Assembly: GCA_017161305.1 (NCBI GenBank)
Contig: CP031518.1
Coordinates: forward strand, 2,046,001-2,110,000
DNA from: Treponema ruminis
GTDB lineage: Bacteria > Spirochaetota > Spirochaetia > Treponematales > Treponemataceae
DNA length: 64,000 nucleotides
Reading direction: 5' to 3'
In this document: positions 8,438 to 17,244 of the stretch, in pieces
Position numbering within the stretch: the stretch's first letter is position 1
Layout: the number at the start of each line of letters is the position of its first letter
Made by a program: the position numbers and the translations under genes
The notes under the pieces: generated by a model
Databases searched by the model: none
The model's input: only the letters and a program-made list of their open reading frames with translations
Told to the model about the DNA's origin: nothing

Positions 8438-9621
8438 TGAAAAAGACTTTTTTTCGTAATTTAAGACGGAATCTGCTCTTTATCTTGAAAAGCCCGGTCA
8501 CTTATCTGGTCGTGGCTTTCATTGCCCTCATGACGATTCTCATTGACGTCGTCTATCGTTATGAGGCCGGTGTTTCGATGGAAAGTTACACCGACAGTTT
8601 CTGGAATTTCCTCATTGCATTTGTCGCCGGCTACTATGACATTTGTGTCGTCACACCAGTAGGCCGGGCATGCAGCTTCATCATTCTCATCACTGGAATC
8701 TTAGTATTCAGCACTCTCACCGGTAAAATCGCTTCCATGTTCATGGATATGCAAATGAAAAAAAACAGGGGGTTGAAAAAAATGAAAAATCTCAAAGGTC
8801 ATTTCCTGCTTTGCGGCTACAGGGAAGGTTTCGATAGAATCCTTGATACTGTCCTGCGGTCAAATCCCGACCTCTCTCCTGACATGATAGTTCTTATTAA
8901 TGATACAGATTCTGCAAACATCGAGCAGATAAGGAACCAGCCTCGTTTTAAGGATTTGCAGTATGTTGCCGGCGATTTCAGCGAAGAGGAGACTTTGAGA
9001 CGGGCCCTCATTAAAGACGCCGGCCGGGTCCTTATAATTACTGACCATTCAAAAAATTATTCCACGATGGAAATGGACAGCCGTACCGTTCTTGCTGCCC
9101 TCACGATGAAAAACCTCAATCCAAAGCTTTATATTGCGGCCGAACTCCACGATTCAAAATTCAAGAATCACCTGGAAATGGCCCACTGTGACGAAATCAT
9201 CCTTACAAGCGAGTATGAGCACAGTCTTCTTGCCACGGCTTCAAGCGGCATGGGATATTCAAACGTTATCCGAGAGCTTATCGGTGACGACGCTGATTCT
9301 GGAATTCTTATCGAAGACATTCCGGCATCTTATATCGGAAAAACTTACGGGGAACTGCGCAGTTTTATTGCCACAGGTTCAGTTTTAATCGGACTTTTGC
9401 AGAACACGGGAAATTTCTACATGCGCCGCAAGGATGCCCTTCGTGAAGCCCAGAAAAATCCTGACGTTAAAAAAGTCGTTGACAACCTCAGAAAAGTCAA
9501 AACCCTCAAAAGTAACGACCCGATTTTCGTTCCTGCGGACGATTTCGTAATTCAGCCGCACACAAAGGCGATTTTTGTAAAAGGCAAAAAACTTAAGACT
9601 GAATCAGAGGCGGAGGCATAA
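8437..9621 (+). CDS. Two-TM potassium channel-like protein with RCK/TrkA-N domain
   Basis: The 394-residue protein begins at GTG within the lysC stop. It has a TM1 at about 17-40, a pore helix and filter near 60-75, a TM2 near 83-105, and from about 120 a cytosolic RCK module beginning GHFLLCGYREGF, followed by an RCK-C-like region. The layout is that of prokaryotic K+ channels regulated by RCK domains, but the filter region reads AGYYDICVVTPVGR, where TVGYGD would be expected, so ion selectivity is uncertain. The next gene, one base on, encodes a separate cyclic-nucleotide-binding domain, which suggests the two act together. CASTOR/POLLUX-like channels are an alternative family. Confidence 0.75.
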   Translation: MKKTFFRNLRRNLLFILKSPVTYLVVAFIALMTILIDVVYRYEAGVSMESYTDSFWNFLIAFVAGYYDICVVTPVGRACSFIILITGILVFSTLTGKIASMFMDMQMKKNRGLKKMKNLKGHFLLCGYREGFDRILDTVLRSNPDLSPDMIVLINDTDSANIEQIRNQPRFKDLQYVAGDFSEEETLRRALIKDAGRVLIITDHSKNYSTMEMDSRTVLAALTMKNLNPKLYIAAELHDSKFKNHLEMAHCDEIILTSEYEHSLLATASSGMGYSNVIRELIGDDADSGILIEDIPASYIGKTYGELRSFIATGSVLIGLLQNTGNFYMRRKDALREAQKNPDVKKVVDNLRKVKTLKSNDPIFVPADDFVIQPHTKAIFVKGKKLKTESEAEA

Positions 9622-9622
9622 A

Positions 9623-10162
9623 ATGGCAGAAAACCTGGACGTATTTGAAGAAGTTTTACCTAAGCTTTTGAAGATTCAGCTTTTCGCGGATTTTAAGAAA
9701 GACAATGAAAACGACATGCGCATTCTCAGAATGGTTTATTCCGAGCTTAAGCTGCATACTTTCAGTGCCGGAGAAGAAATCATAAAAGAGGGTGAGAGGG
9801 GCGAAAGCTTTTACATCCTCACTTCCGGCAGCGTTAAGGTTTTCCGTAATACTATGATTGGAGACCGCATTGCTCTTGCAGACCTCAGCGCCGACATGGG
9901 AATCTTCTTTGGCGAGGCTGCCTTAATCGGTACGGATAAGCGCGGTGCTACTGTTGTCGCCTCAACGGACTGCAGGACTTGCGAAATCACCGGCAAACGC
10001 TTTAAGGAACTTTGCGAAAAAGAGCCGATTTTGGGTTATCGCGTAATGCTGTCCCTTGCCAGAAGACAGAGCGTTACGATAAAAAAGGCTAACAGCGACA
10101 TGGAAACCCTTTACGACGCCTTGTTTGATGAAGTTGTAAATAATATTTTAAATTTAAAATAA
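9623..10162 (+). CDS. Cyclic nucleotide-binding domain protein
   Basis: This 179-residue protein is essentially one CAP_ED/CNBD domain (about residues 15-150) with no DNA-binding helix-turn-helix. The phosphate-binding cassette is recognisable as FFGEAALIGTDKRGATVVA, with the Glu and Arg that contact the cyclic phosphate kept, so cAMP or cGMP binding is plausible. The gene starts one base after the channel-like gene and should be cotranslated. I infer that it senses a cyclic nucleotide and gates or modulates that channel in trans; a soluble regulator of another partner is the alternative. Confidence 0.82.
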   Translation: MAENLDVFEEVLPKLLKIQLFADFKKDNENDMRILRMVYSELKLHTFSAGEEIIKEGERGESFYILTSGSVKVFRNTMIGDRIALADLSADMGIFFGEAALIGTDKRGATVVASTDCRTCEITGKRFKELCEKEPILGYRVMLSLARRQSVTIKKANSDMETLYDALFDEVVNNILNLK

Positions 10163-10231
10163 AAAATCTCTATTCTAAATCGTGCATTTTTTATATAATT
10201 TTTGAAATTCTTTGCATTTTTTGGAGTTTGT

Positions 10232-11011
10232 ATGAAAATCGCTCTTGTTGGATATGGAAAAATGGGCCACATGATTGAATCTTCTGCCAAGGCAAAAGGT
10301 CATGAAGTCGTAGCCACAATCGATATTATGGCAAAAGATGCCACAAATCTTGTAGCAGCTGGTGACGGCAAGGCTCTTGCTGAGGCTGTAAAAAACAGCG
10401 GTGCTGAGGGAATTATTGAATTTTCTCACCCGTCTTCTGTTATCGGAAACCTCAAGACCCTCATTCCTCTTGGCTTGCCAATCGTATGCGGCACAACCGG
10501 CTGGGCAAAATCCGAGGACGAAATCGAAAAACTCTGCGCTGCTTCAAACAATGCCGTAATGCGCTCTTCAAACTTTTCAATCGGCGTAAACATGTTCTAT
10601 AAAATCGTTGAGGAAGCAGCCCGCCTCATGGCAGAATATTCTGAATACGATGTCGCAGTCTGGGAAGCTCACCACAACCAGAAGGCAGATTCTCCTTCGG
10701 GAACAGCACTTGAAATCGCCCGCCGCGTAATGAATGGCAACAAATCAAAGACAGAAATGGTTTTCGACGCCTTTCATGAGCGACCAAAGGCAAACGAACT
10801 TCATGTTTCTTCAACACGAGTTGGCTTTGTTCCTGGCACTCACACTGTTTTCTTTGATTCTCCTGCTGACTCAATCGAACTTACTCACCGGGCAAGAAGC
10901 CGTGAAGGTTTTGCATTGGGAAGCGTTGTTGCCCTCGAAAAATTGTCTGCCAAACTTGCAGACGGTTCCCTGTCAAAGGGTAAGCTCTACGGTATGGGAG
11001 ATTTATTCTAA
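10232..11011 (+). CDS. dapB: 4-hydroxy-tetrahydrodipicolinate reductase
   Basis: DapB reduces hydroxy-tetrahydrodipicolinate with NAD(P)H on the way to meso-diaminopimelate and lysine. The 259-residue protein has the Rossmann motif GYGKMGHMIE at its start, GTTGWAKSEDE, the active-site block EAHHNQKADSPSGTALEIA with the catalytic histidine pair and Lys, and a typical C-terminal AREGFALG stretch. I place the start at the ATG at 10232, preceded by TTGGAG; a TTG in frame at 10202 would add ten residues with no family support. It sits 69 bases after the CNBD gene. Confidence 0.95.
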   Translation: MKIALVGYGKMGHMIESSAKAKGHEVVATIDIMAKDATNLVAAGDGKALAEAVKNSGAEGIIEFSHPSSVIGNLKTLIPLGLPIVCGTTGWAKSEDEIEKLCAASNNAVMRSSNFSIGVNMFYKIVEEAARLMAEYSEYDVAVWEAHHNQKADSPSGTALEIARRVMNGNKSKTEMVFDAFHERPKANELHVSSTRVGFVPGTHTVFFDSPADSIELTHRARSREGFALGSVVALEKLSAKLADGSLSKGKLYGMGDLF

Positions 11012-11035
11012 ATCAGGGTAATTTGTGCTTAAACT

Positions 11036-11608
11036 ATGAAACTACTTGAAGATAGAATCCTCTCTGATGGAGAGGTAATCGGCGGAAAAATCCTTAAAGT
11101 CTCGAACTTTTTAAACCATCAGATTGATGTAGCTTTTTTGGACCAGCTGGCCCAGGAATGGAAAAATCGCTTCAGCGGCTCAAAAATCACAAAAGTTCTT
11201 ACCATTGAATCGAGCGGAATTGCAATCGGAGCCAGCCTTGCACGTGCTCTTGAAGTTCCGCTCGTTTTTGCAAAGAAGCATCAGTCAAGCAATGTAAACG
11301 AAGAAGTCTATTCTTCAAAAATTTACAGCTTTACCCACGACCAGTACTACAATGTCGTTGTTTCAAAAAAATATATTTTGCCTGGCGATAAAATCCTGCT
11401 TGCAGATGATTTCCTTGCCAACGGAAACGCGCTCAAAGGCCTGATTGAAATCTGTAAGGGTGCCGGGGCTGAGGTTGTCGGTGCTGCTTGTGCGATTGAA
11501 AAAGGCTTCCAGAATGGTGGCGACCAGCTTCGTAAGGCCGGAATCAAAGTCGAAAGTCTTGCGATTATCGAAAAAATGGATTCAAACGGAATCGAATTCC
11601 GTAAATAA
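11036..11608 (+). CDS. xpt: Xanthine phosphoribosyltransferase
   Basis: Xpt converts xanthine and PRPP to XMP for purine salvage. The 190-residue length and the blocks KILKVSNFLNHQID, TIESSGIAIG and the PRPP loop ILLADDFLANGNAL are those of the Bacillus-type xpt family. It follows dapB by 24 bases and precedes the purine-nucleoside receptor gene by 26 bases, so the end of this operon is devoted to purine recovery. I looked for a purine riboswitch upstream; the gap is too short and holds none. Confidence 0.93.
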   Translation: MKLLEDRILSDGEVIGGKILKVSNFLNHQIDVAFLDQLAQEWKNRFSGSKITKVLTIESSGIAIGASLARALEVPLVFAKKHQSSNVNEEVYSSKIYSFTHDQYYNVVVSKKYILPGDKILLADDFLANGNALKGLIEICKGAGAEVVGAACAIEKGFQNGGDQLRKAGIKVESLAIIEKMDSNGIEFRK

Positions 11609-11634
11609 TATTAACCAATATTATGGAGAAAAAC

Positions 11635-12723
11635 ATGAAAAGACTTGCAAAAATTGCAATGGCTGTGCTTGCAGCTGGGCTTTTGCTCACTGGCTGCAAA
11701 GAGAAGGATTCAAAATCAACAATCACAAAAGAAAACATCATGGTTGGTTTTGTTTACATCGGTTCAATTACTGATCACGGTTATACAGAAGCTCAGGATC
11801 AGAGCCGTCTCGCCCTTGTTGACATGGGAATTCAGACCATGTATAAGGAGAATGTTCCTGAAAATTCAGATTGTGAAAAAGCAATCCGCGATTTGATTGA
11901 CGCCGGCTGTAATGTAATCTACACAACTTCATTCGGTTTCATGGATTCTACTATTAACGTAGCAAAAGATTTCCCAAATGTTAAATTCGGTCACTGCTCT
12001 GGTTTCAAAACAGCAGAAAACGTTTCAACATATTTCGGAAAAATGTATGAGGCCCGCTATCTCGCTGGTATCGTTGCCGGTCTCAAAACAAAGTCAAACA
12101 AAATCGGTTATGTAGCCGCTTTCCCAATTTCTGAGTGTATCCGTGGTATCAACGGTTTTGCCCGTGGTGTTCAGGCTGTAAACCCTGATGCTACAATTGA
12201 CGTAGTTTGGACAAACACTTGGTTCGACCCGACAAAAGAAAAGCAGGGCGCTCTTGAGCTCCTTAACCGCGGATGTGACGTTATCGAGCAGCACCAGGAC
12301 ACAACAGCTCCACAGGTTGCAGCAGAAGAAAAAGGCGCATTTGCAATCGGTTACAACGTTCCGACTCCAAGCGCTGCTCCTAAAGCATACCTCACAGCTC
12401 CGATTTTCCACTGGGCTACTTTCGTAAAAGATGACGTTGAGCAGATTCTTGCTGGTACATGGCAGAGCCGCAAATACTGGGAAGGCTTGAACTCAGGCAT
12501 GGTTGACCTGGCTCCACTTTCTAACCTCGTTGCACCGGGAACAGCTGAAGAAGTTGCAGTTGCCCGCACATCAATCGAGAACGGCTCACTCAAAATCTTC
12601 GCAGGTCCGATTTATGACCAGAACGGTACAGAAAAAGTTCCTGCAGGTGCTGTAATGACTGACGACGAAGTATGGAACATGACTTGGTTCGTTAAAGGCG
12701 TTAACGGCGTTATTCCTCAGTAA
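11635..12723 (+). CDS. pnrA: Purine nucleoside receptor lipoprotein, BMP/TmpC family
   Basis: This 362-residue protein is a substrate-binding lipoprotein of the basic membrane protein (BMP) family, the same family as T. pallidum TmpC/PnrA, which binds purine nucleosides. It has a signal peptide ending in the lipobox LLTGC, then the BMP core (GFVYIGSITDHGYTEAQD, SFGFMDS, GHCSGF, KIGYVAAFPISECIRGINGF). I chose the ATG at 11635 because GGAG lies seven bases before it; the ATG at 11623 lies on that ribosome site. Codons are biased to the common set, consistent with high expression. Its ATPase and permeases follow after a terminator and a receiver gene. Confidence 0.93.
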   Translation: MKRLAKIAMAVLAAGLLLTGCKEKDSKSTITKENIMVGFVYIGSITDHGYTEAQDQSRLALVDMGIQTMYKENVPENSDCEKAIRDLIDAGCNVIYTTSFGFMDSTINVAKDFPNVKFGHCSGFKTAENVSTYFGKMYEARYLAGIVAGLKTKSNKIGYVAAFPISECIRGINGFARGVQAVNPDATIDVVWTNTWFDPTKEKQGALELLNRGCDVIEQHQDTTAPQVAAEEKGAFAIGYNVPTPSAAPKAYLTAPIFHWATFVKDDVEQILAGTWQSRKYWEGLNSGMVDLAPLSNLVAPGTAEEVAVARTSIENGSLKIFAGPIYDQNGTEKVPAGAVMTDDEVWNMTWFVKGVNGVIPQ

Positions 12724-12779
12724 AAATTCCCGCCTTTTAAGGTTTAATCCTGATAAAGGCAGTATTTAATGAGATAAGG

Positions 12780-12822
12780 CTCCCGGCTGATTCACTATTG
12801 GATTCCAGCTGGGAGTTTTTTT
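12780..12822 (+). terminator. Rho-independent terminator after pnrA
   Basis: CTCCCGGCTG (12780-12789) pairs with CAGCTGGGAG (12806-12815) with one G-T pair, followed by seven T. It separates pnrA from the receiver-transporter operon, so the binding protein can be made in excess. Confidence 0.85.
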
Positions 12823-12857
12823 CTTTTCTTTTCCTATGCAAACTTTTCTAAGTATGA

Positions 12858-12863
12858 TAAAAT
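12858..12863 (+). promoter_or_regulatory. Candidate -10 element of the receiver-pnr transporter operon
   Basis: TAAAAT lies only 6 bases before the ATG at 12870, and the bases between (AGGTGC) are too close to serve as a normal ribosome site. Transcription would start at or next to the start codon. Confidence 0.4.
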
Positions 12864-12869
12864 AGGTGC

Positions 12870-13283
12870 ATGGGTTATGATAGAAAAGAAGACGGACTGA
12901 GGACAGACGGCTCAAAAGGTCATGTCCTGGTTGCGGATGACGCTCCCTTTATTACGAAGCAAATCTCAAAAATGCTCACTGATGACGGCTTCCTTGTTGT
13001 TGACGTCCTTCATAACGGTGAGGATTTAATCAAAGTCTATAAAGAAAAATATCCTGACATCGATTTGGTCACTCTTGATATTACCATGCCCAAAATGGAT
13101 GGAATCACCACTTTAGAGCAGATTCTTGCTTTTGATAAGGACGCACATGTAGTCATGGTAACTGCCAACGACAACACATCTGTAGTCCGCAAGGCAATCG
13201 CCCTTGGAGCCAAGAATTTTATTGTAAAACCGCTTAAACCCGAAGCTGTTCTTTCCCGACTCAGATCTTCCGTAAGAAAATGA
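12870..13283 (+). CDS. Single-domain response regulator (CheY-like receiver)
   Basis: The 137 residues are one receiver domain: acidic pair VLVADDAPF near residues 19-25, phosphoacceptor Asp in LVTLDITMPKMDG, Thr in VMVTAND and Lys in IVKPLKP. There is no output domain. Its last bases overlap the start of the ABC ATPase gene (ATGA), so it is translationally coupled to a purine-nucleoside importer, an unusual partner. No histidine kinase is adjacent; the nearest is the hybrid kinase at 34659. Its role (transport control, chemotaxis to nucleosides, or neither) cannot be decided from sequence. No good ribosome site precedes the ATG. Confidence 0.9.
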   Translation: MGYDRKEDGLRTDGSKGHVLVADDAPFITKQISKMLTDDGFLVVDVLHNGEDLIKVYKEKYPDIDLVTLDITMPKMDGITTLEQILAFDKDAHVVMVTANDNTSVVRKAIALGAKNFIVKPLKPEAVLSRLRSSVRK

Positions 13284-14809
13284 ACGCACTGGAAGTACGC
13301 AATCTCACAAAAACATTTGGCTCAACTCTAGCCAATAACGACATTTCTCTTGAATTAAGAAAAGGCGAAATCCTTGCCCTTTTGGGTGAAAACGGCAGCG
13401 GAAAAAGCACTTTTGTTAATCAGCTGGCAGGAATTTACGCACCGGAAAGCGGTGAAATTTTCATTGACGGTAAAAAGGTTGAATTCAAGTCTCCTCAGGA
13501 TGCAATTTCTGCCGGAGTCGGCATGGTCCATCAGCATTTCAAGCTTGTTGAGGTCATGAGCGCCCTTGAAAACATCACTTTGGGCGAAAAAGCAGCCGGT
13601 TTCTTTGTCAAAAAGCAGGTTCTCTTCGAAAAAATCAATGAGATTCAAAATAAATTCGGCTTCTCAATCGATTTGAACCGCAAACTTTACGAAATGTCGG
13701 TCTCAGAAAAGCAGACCGTCGAAATCATTAAGATTTTATACCAGGGTGCAAGAATTTTAATCCTTGACGAACCCACAGCCGTCCTTACTCCTCAGGAAAC
13801 AGAAAAGCTTTTTGCAGTCCTGCGCCGTATGAAGGAAAACGGCTGTTCAATCATCATAATCACTCACAAGCTCAACGAAGTCATGGAAATTTCTGACCGG
13901 GTTGCCGTCATGCGAAAGGGCGAAAACGCTGGCCTGGTCGAAACCAGCTCATGCACCGAAAAATCTCTTGCCCGCCTCATGCTTGGCGGCAAATTTGACT
14001 ACAAGGTTACCCGTGTAGCGGCCGGAAGAAGCCAGAATCCTGTTCTTGTGGTTAAAAATCTTTCCAGCAAAAACGCCTACGGCAAAAAATCCCTGGACAA
14101 CCTCAACTTCGACCTTTATGGCGGTGAAATTCTGGGTGTTGCAGGAATCGTCGGTTCCGGTCAGAAGGAACTTTGCGAAAGCCTGACAGGCCTTCTTCGT
14201 GTTGAAAACGGCGAGGCAATCTTCCAGAACCAGAATTTGCTCAAGCTTTCACCAATCGAAATCAAAAAGCTCGGTGTCCGCATGAATTTCGTTCCGGAAG
14301 ACAGGCTTGGAATGGGTCTTGCAGCCGGCCTCGACATCACCGAAAACGTAATGATGCGCTCTTATTCCGAAGAATCTCATTTCTTCCTTGACCGCAAGAA
14401 GGGCAGCGAGCTTGCAACGGACATTGTTGAACGCTACGCAATTTCAACTCCTTCAATCCATAATCCGGTACGCCAGCTTTCCGGCGGCAATATCCAGAAG
14501 GTTTTGCTGGGCCGTGAGCTTGAAATGCACCCGAAATTCCTGATTGTAGCCTATCCTTTCCGCGGCCTCGACGTGGGAGCTACAAACAACATAATCAACA
14601 TGCTCAACGAGCAGAAAAAGAAGGGCGTGGCAATCCTTTTGATTGGCGAGGACATAGACCAGCTCTGCGCCCTCTGTGACCGCCTTATGGTAATTCACGA
14701 CGGTTCAATCAAGGGCATAGTCAACCCGGAGCAAACGTCAAAGGAAAATATCGGCCTGATGATGATGGGAAAATCAGTTCCAGCGGAAAAGGAGGATGGA
14801 AATGCTTAG
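13280..14809 (+). CDS. pnrC: Purine nucleoside ABC transporter ATPase (two nucleotide-binding domains)
   Basis: This 509-residue protein carries two ABC domains in tandem, as in RbsA/BMP-type importers. The first has Walker A GENGSGKST near residue 36, signature MSVSEKQTVEIIKIL and Walker B ILILDEPTAVLTPQE. The second is degenerate: GIVGSGQKEL for Walker A and FLIVAYPFRGLDVGA for Walker B, but it keeps the signature LSGGNIQKVLLGRE. Such asymmetry is normal in this family. It powers uptake by the two permeases that follow and should work with the PnrA lipoprotein upstream. The symbol follows the T. pallidum pnr locus by synteny. Confidence 0.92.
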   Translation: MNALEVRNLTKTFGSTLANNDISLELRKGEILALLGENGSGKSTFVNQLAGIYAPESGEIFIDGKKVEFKSPQDAISAGVGMVHQHFKLVEVMSALENITLGEKAAGFFVKKQVLFEKINEIQNKFGFSIDLNRKLYEMSVSEKQTVEIIKILYQGARILILDEPTAVLTPQETEKLFAVLRRMKENGCSIIIITHKLNEVMEISDRVAVMRKGENAGLVETSSCTEKSLARLMLGGKFDYKVTRVAAGRSQNPVLVVKNLSSKNAYGKKSLDNLNFDLYGGEILGVAGIVGSGQKELCESLTGLLRVENGEAIFQNQNLLKLSPIEIKKLGVRMNFVPEDRLGMGLAAGLDITENVMMRSYSEESHFFLDRKKGSELATDIVERYAISTPSIHNPVRQLSGGNIQKVLLGRELEMHPKFLIVAYPFRGLDVGATNNIINMLNEQKKKGVAILLIGEDIDQLCALCDRLMVIHDGSIKGIVNPEQTSKENIGLMMMGKSVPAEKEDGNA

Positions 14810-15869
14810 AATCGCAATGCAGAAATCGCTTTCTCAAAAGCAGAAAGTCCTCGTCCGCACGGCTGCTGTTTTTTCGGCAATCGTCTGCTCCATGCTGGTA
14901 CTTGTCTTTATGGGGCTTAACCCCTTCAAGGTTTATGCGAATATTTTTTCGGGCTGTTTTGGCACTTTCTACCGTTTCAAGCAGGTCGTTTACAAGGCTG
15001 TTCCGCTCACAATCCTTTCGCTGGGCTGTTGTGTAGCCTTCAAAATGAAATTCTGGAATATCGGGGCTGAAGGTCAGTTCTACATGGGAGCTTTTGCGGC
15101 AACCTGGGCTTTCATGCTTTTTCCAAATGCTCCGGCGGTAATTCTCCTTCCTGTAATGGCTATTTTTGCCCTTATTGCAGGCGGCATCTTTGCCCTGATT
15201 CCGGCAGCCCTCAAAATCAAGTGGGGAACAAGTGAAACCCTGGTCACCCTCATGCTCAACTATGTGGCTCAAAAATGGGTAAGTTACCTCAAGTACAGCT
15301 ATCTTCCATGGCGTGACCCTCATGGCGGCGGTTCACCAAAAATCATCAATTTTTCAGATAATGCGGTTCTTCCAAATCTTTTCGGAATCCACATCGGCTG
15401 GCTGATTGCAGTCTTTCTTGTAGTGGCCATGTACTTTTTATTGAAGAAAACTAAGTTCGGATACGAAGTTTCGGTCATCGGCGAAAGTTTTGACACAGCC
15501 CGTTATGCAGGAATCAACGTGAGCCGCACGATTGTAATCGCCGTAGTTCTTTCAGGCGGTCTCTGTGCCCTTGCAGGAATGATTCAGGCCAGCGCAATCG
15601 AACATTCCCTCACGGATAACATGTCCAACGGAATGGGCTTTACTGCCGTCATCACAACCTGGCTCAGCCAGCTTGATCCTCTGATTTCACTTCTTGTTTC
15701 ATTTGTATTCAGTGTCCTTTTGCAGGGCGGAAGCTATCTGCAGACTTCAATGGGAGTTCCTGCCAGCATGGGCACGATTATTCAGACAATCATCATTTTC
15801 TTCGTTCTGGGAAGTGAATTCTTTGTGCGCTATCGTTTTGTATTTGAGAAAAAGGGGAGCGGAAAATGA
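14802..15869 (+). CDS. pnrD: Purine nucleoside ABC transporter permease 1
   Basis: This roughly 355-residue permease of the BPD_transp_2 (RbsC/YufP) family has about eight hydrophobic segments and the blocks MKFWNIGAEGQFYMGA and GTSETLVTLMLNYVA typical of nucleoside (BMP) permeases. GGAGG at 14791-14795 supports the ATG at 14802; an ATG at 14796 touches the ribosome site. It overlaps the ATPase gene end by 8 bases and the next permease by 4 bases. Confidence 0.92.
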   Translation: MLRIAMQKSLSQKQKVLVRTAAVFSAIVCSMLVLVFMGLNPFKVYANIFSGCFGTFYRFKQVVYKAVPLTILSLGCCVAFKMKFWNIGAEGQFYMGAFAATWAFMLFPNAPAVILLPVMAIFALIAGGIFALIPAALKIKWGTSETLVTLMLNYVAQKWVSYLKYSYLPWRDPHGGGSPKIINFSDNAVLPNLFGIHIGWLIAVFLVVAMYFLLKKTKFGYEVSVIGESFDTARYAGINVSRTIVIAVVLSGGLCALAGMIQASAIEHSLTDNMSNGMGFTAVITTWLSQLDPLISLLVSFVFSVLLQGGSYLQTSMGVPASMGTIIQTIIIFFVLGSEFFVRYRFVFEKKGSGK

Positions 15870-16813
15870 TTTTAGCTATTGCCTTGTTTTTGCAGGTTGC
15901 CGTTCAGACAGGAACCCACATTCTTTACGGAATCCTGGGCGGAATTCTTTTTGAAAAATCTGGCCAGACAAACCTGGGTACTGAAGGAATGATGCTCTTG
16001 GGCGCGGCTTTCGGATATCTTGCCGGAAGCACAATCGGAAATCCCCTGCTTTCAGTTCTTTTTGCAGGTCTTGCGGGTAGTGCCGGAGCCTTTATTTACG
16101 CCTTCATCACGATTACCCTTCGCGGCAATCAGATTGTCACAGGCCTTGTCCTTACAACTTTTGGAACTGGTGTCGCAAGCTTCATGGGAAAATATCTTGC
16201 GGCTTCTCCGTTAAAATCTTCTATTAAAAGTGCATTTTCTGCCATTTCAATTCCCGGCCTTTCAAAAATTCCTCTTTTTGGAAAAATGCTTTTTGAGCAG
16301 GGGATTTACGTCTGGATTTCCCTTCTTTTTGCCTTTATCCTCTGGGCTTATTACCGCTACACCCGCTGGGGCCTGAACATCCGGGCAATCGGTGAAAATC
16401 CAGCGGCTGCCGATGCTTCCGGAATAAATGTCACTCTCTATAAATACATTCATGTTCTGGTGGGCGGATTTTTGTGCGGTCTTGGCGGAGCCTATCTCTC
16501 CCTTGCCTTTGTCGGTCAGTGGCAGGAGAACATTACGGCTGGTGCAGGCTGGATTTCAGTCGCCTTCGTAATCTTCTGTACCTGGAGTCCTTTAAAGGCG
16601 ATTTTTTGCGCCTGGGCTTTCGGTGCCCTGAGTTCCCTTGCCTTAAAGTGCCAGTCTGTTCCGATTTTCGGTCACATTATCCCGGGTCAGCTTTTGGACA
16701 TGATTCCTTACATTGCTACGGTCGTCGTGCTTGTCTTGATGGGCCTGCATTTCAAAAAGGAGAATCAGGGACCTGCCGCTTTGGGTATCAGTTTCTTCCG
16801 AGAAGAGCGATAA
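15866..16813 (+). CDS. pnrE: Purine nucleoside ABC transporter permease 2
   Basis: The second permease of the pair, 315 residues, has about eight membrane segments and the family block GGILFEKSGQTNLGTEGMML near its start, then GENPAAADASGINV in a cytosolic loop. The start overlaps the previous stop (ATGA). With PnrD it should form the heterodimeric channel for purine nucleosides. No T-run hairpin follows at once, so transcription may continue into the small gene at 16924. Confidence 0.92.
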   Translation: MILAIALFLQVAVQTGTHILYGILGGILFEKSGQTNLGTEGMMLLGAAFGYLAGSTIGNPLLSVLFAGLAGSAGAFIYAFITITLRGNQIVTGLVLTTFGTGVASFMGKYLAASPLKSSIKSAFSAISIPGLSKIPLFGKMLFEQGIYVWISLLFAFILWAYYRYTRWGLNIRAIGENPAAADASGINVTLYKYIHVLVGGFLCGLGGAYLSLAFVGQWQENITAGAGWISVAFVIFCTWSPLKAIFCAWAFGALSSLALKCQSVPIFGHIIPGQLLDMIPYIATVVVLVLMGLHFKKENQGPAALGISFFREER

Positions 16814-16923
16814 ATATGCTTTTTCTGAGAAAAAATGAGAAAGAACTTATAAATCATCTTTTTAAGAGTATTCTAAATACAGAAACGTATAATGAAAAAA
16901 ACTGATAGAGGTACTATTAAAAA

Positions 16924-17196
16924 ATGAGCTTTAAGGCATTTCTTTCGTATTTTTTCGGAGTAATTGCAATGTTACTCGGCAGTAAATTTTACCTGCAGTC
17001 AAGGTCAGCTTTTTTGTTTATTTTGCTGCTGCTTGGCGGCTTTTGTATCAGCCAGATAACATGCTTTATAATCCACATGTATTGCAAGTTAAAAAATGAT
17101 ATGGAAAACCCACCGGTTCCGGCTCAGAATTATGCTGAATCTTTCGCCAAAGATGCTCCAAGGGCAAATTCCATAAAAATTTCTTCTATATATTAA
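16924..17196 (+). CDS. Small two-TM membrane protein of unknown function
   Basis: I do not recognise this 90-residue protein. It has two hydrophobic segments (about residues 4-22 and 29-52, the second rich in Leu and containing two Cys) and a hydrophilic, Pro-containing tail from about 58. AGAGGT lies 11-16 bases before the ATG, a somewhat long spacing. It stands alone between the nucleoside transporter and the converging rubrerythrin gene, sharing with the latter the hairpin at 17198-17228. It may be lineage-specific. Confidence 0.6.
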   Translation: MSFKAFLSYFFGVIAMLLGSKFYLQSRSAFLFILLLLGGFCISQITCFIIHMYCKLKNDMENPPVPAQNYAESFAKDAPRANSIKISSIY

Positions 17197-17197
17197 T

Positions 17198-17228
17198 AAA
17201 AAAAACAACCGCCTGCAGAGGCAAGCGG
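17198..17228 (-). terminator. Terminator of the rubrerythrin gene
   Basis: Read on the minus strand, CCGCTTGC, a CTCT loop and GCAGGCGG form an 8-bp stem with one wobble, followed by TTG and a long T-run. Confidence 0.85.
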
Positions 17229-17244
17229 CTGGTAAAATCTAAAA

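Noticed and set aside
11012..11635. Purine riboswitch before xpt or pnrA
   Set aside because: The gaps are about 25 bases each, too short for the three-way junction.
13280..14809. Damage in the second ATPase domain of pnrC (Walker A GIVGSGQKEL)
   Set aside because: A degenerate second domain is normal in RbsA/BMP-type ATPases; the signature motif is intact and the frame is open.
14721..15323. Long antisense open frame opposite pnrC/pnrD (200 codons)
   Set aside because: It lies wholly opposite two clear family genes, has no ribosome site and a composition typical of a shadow frame.
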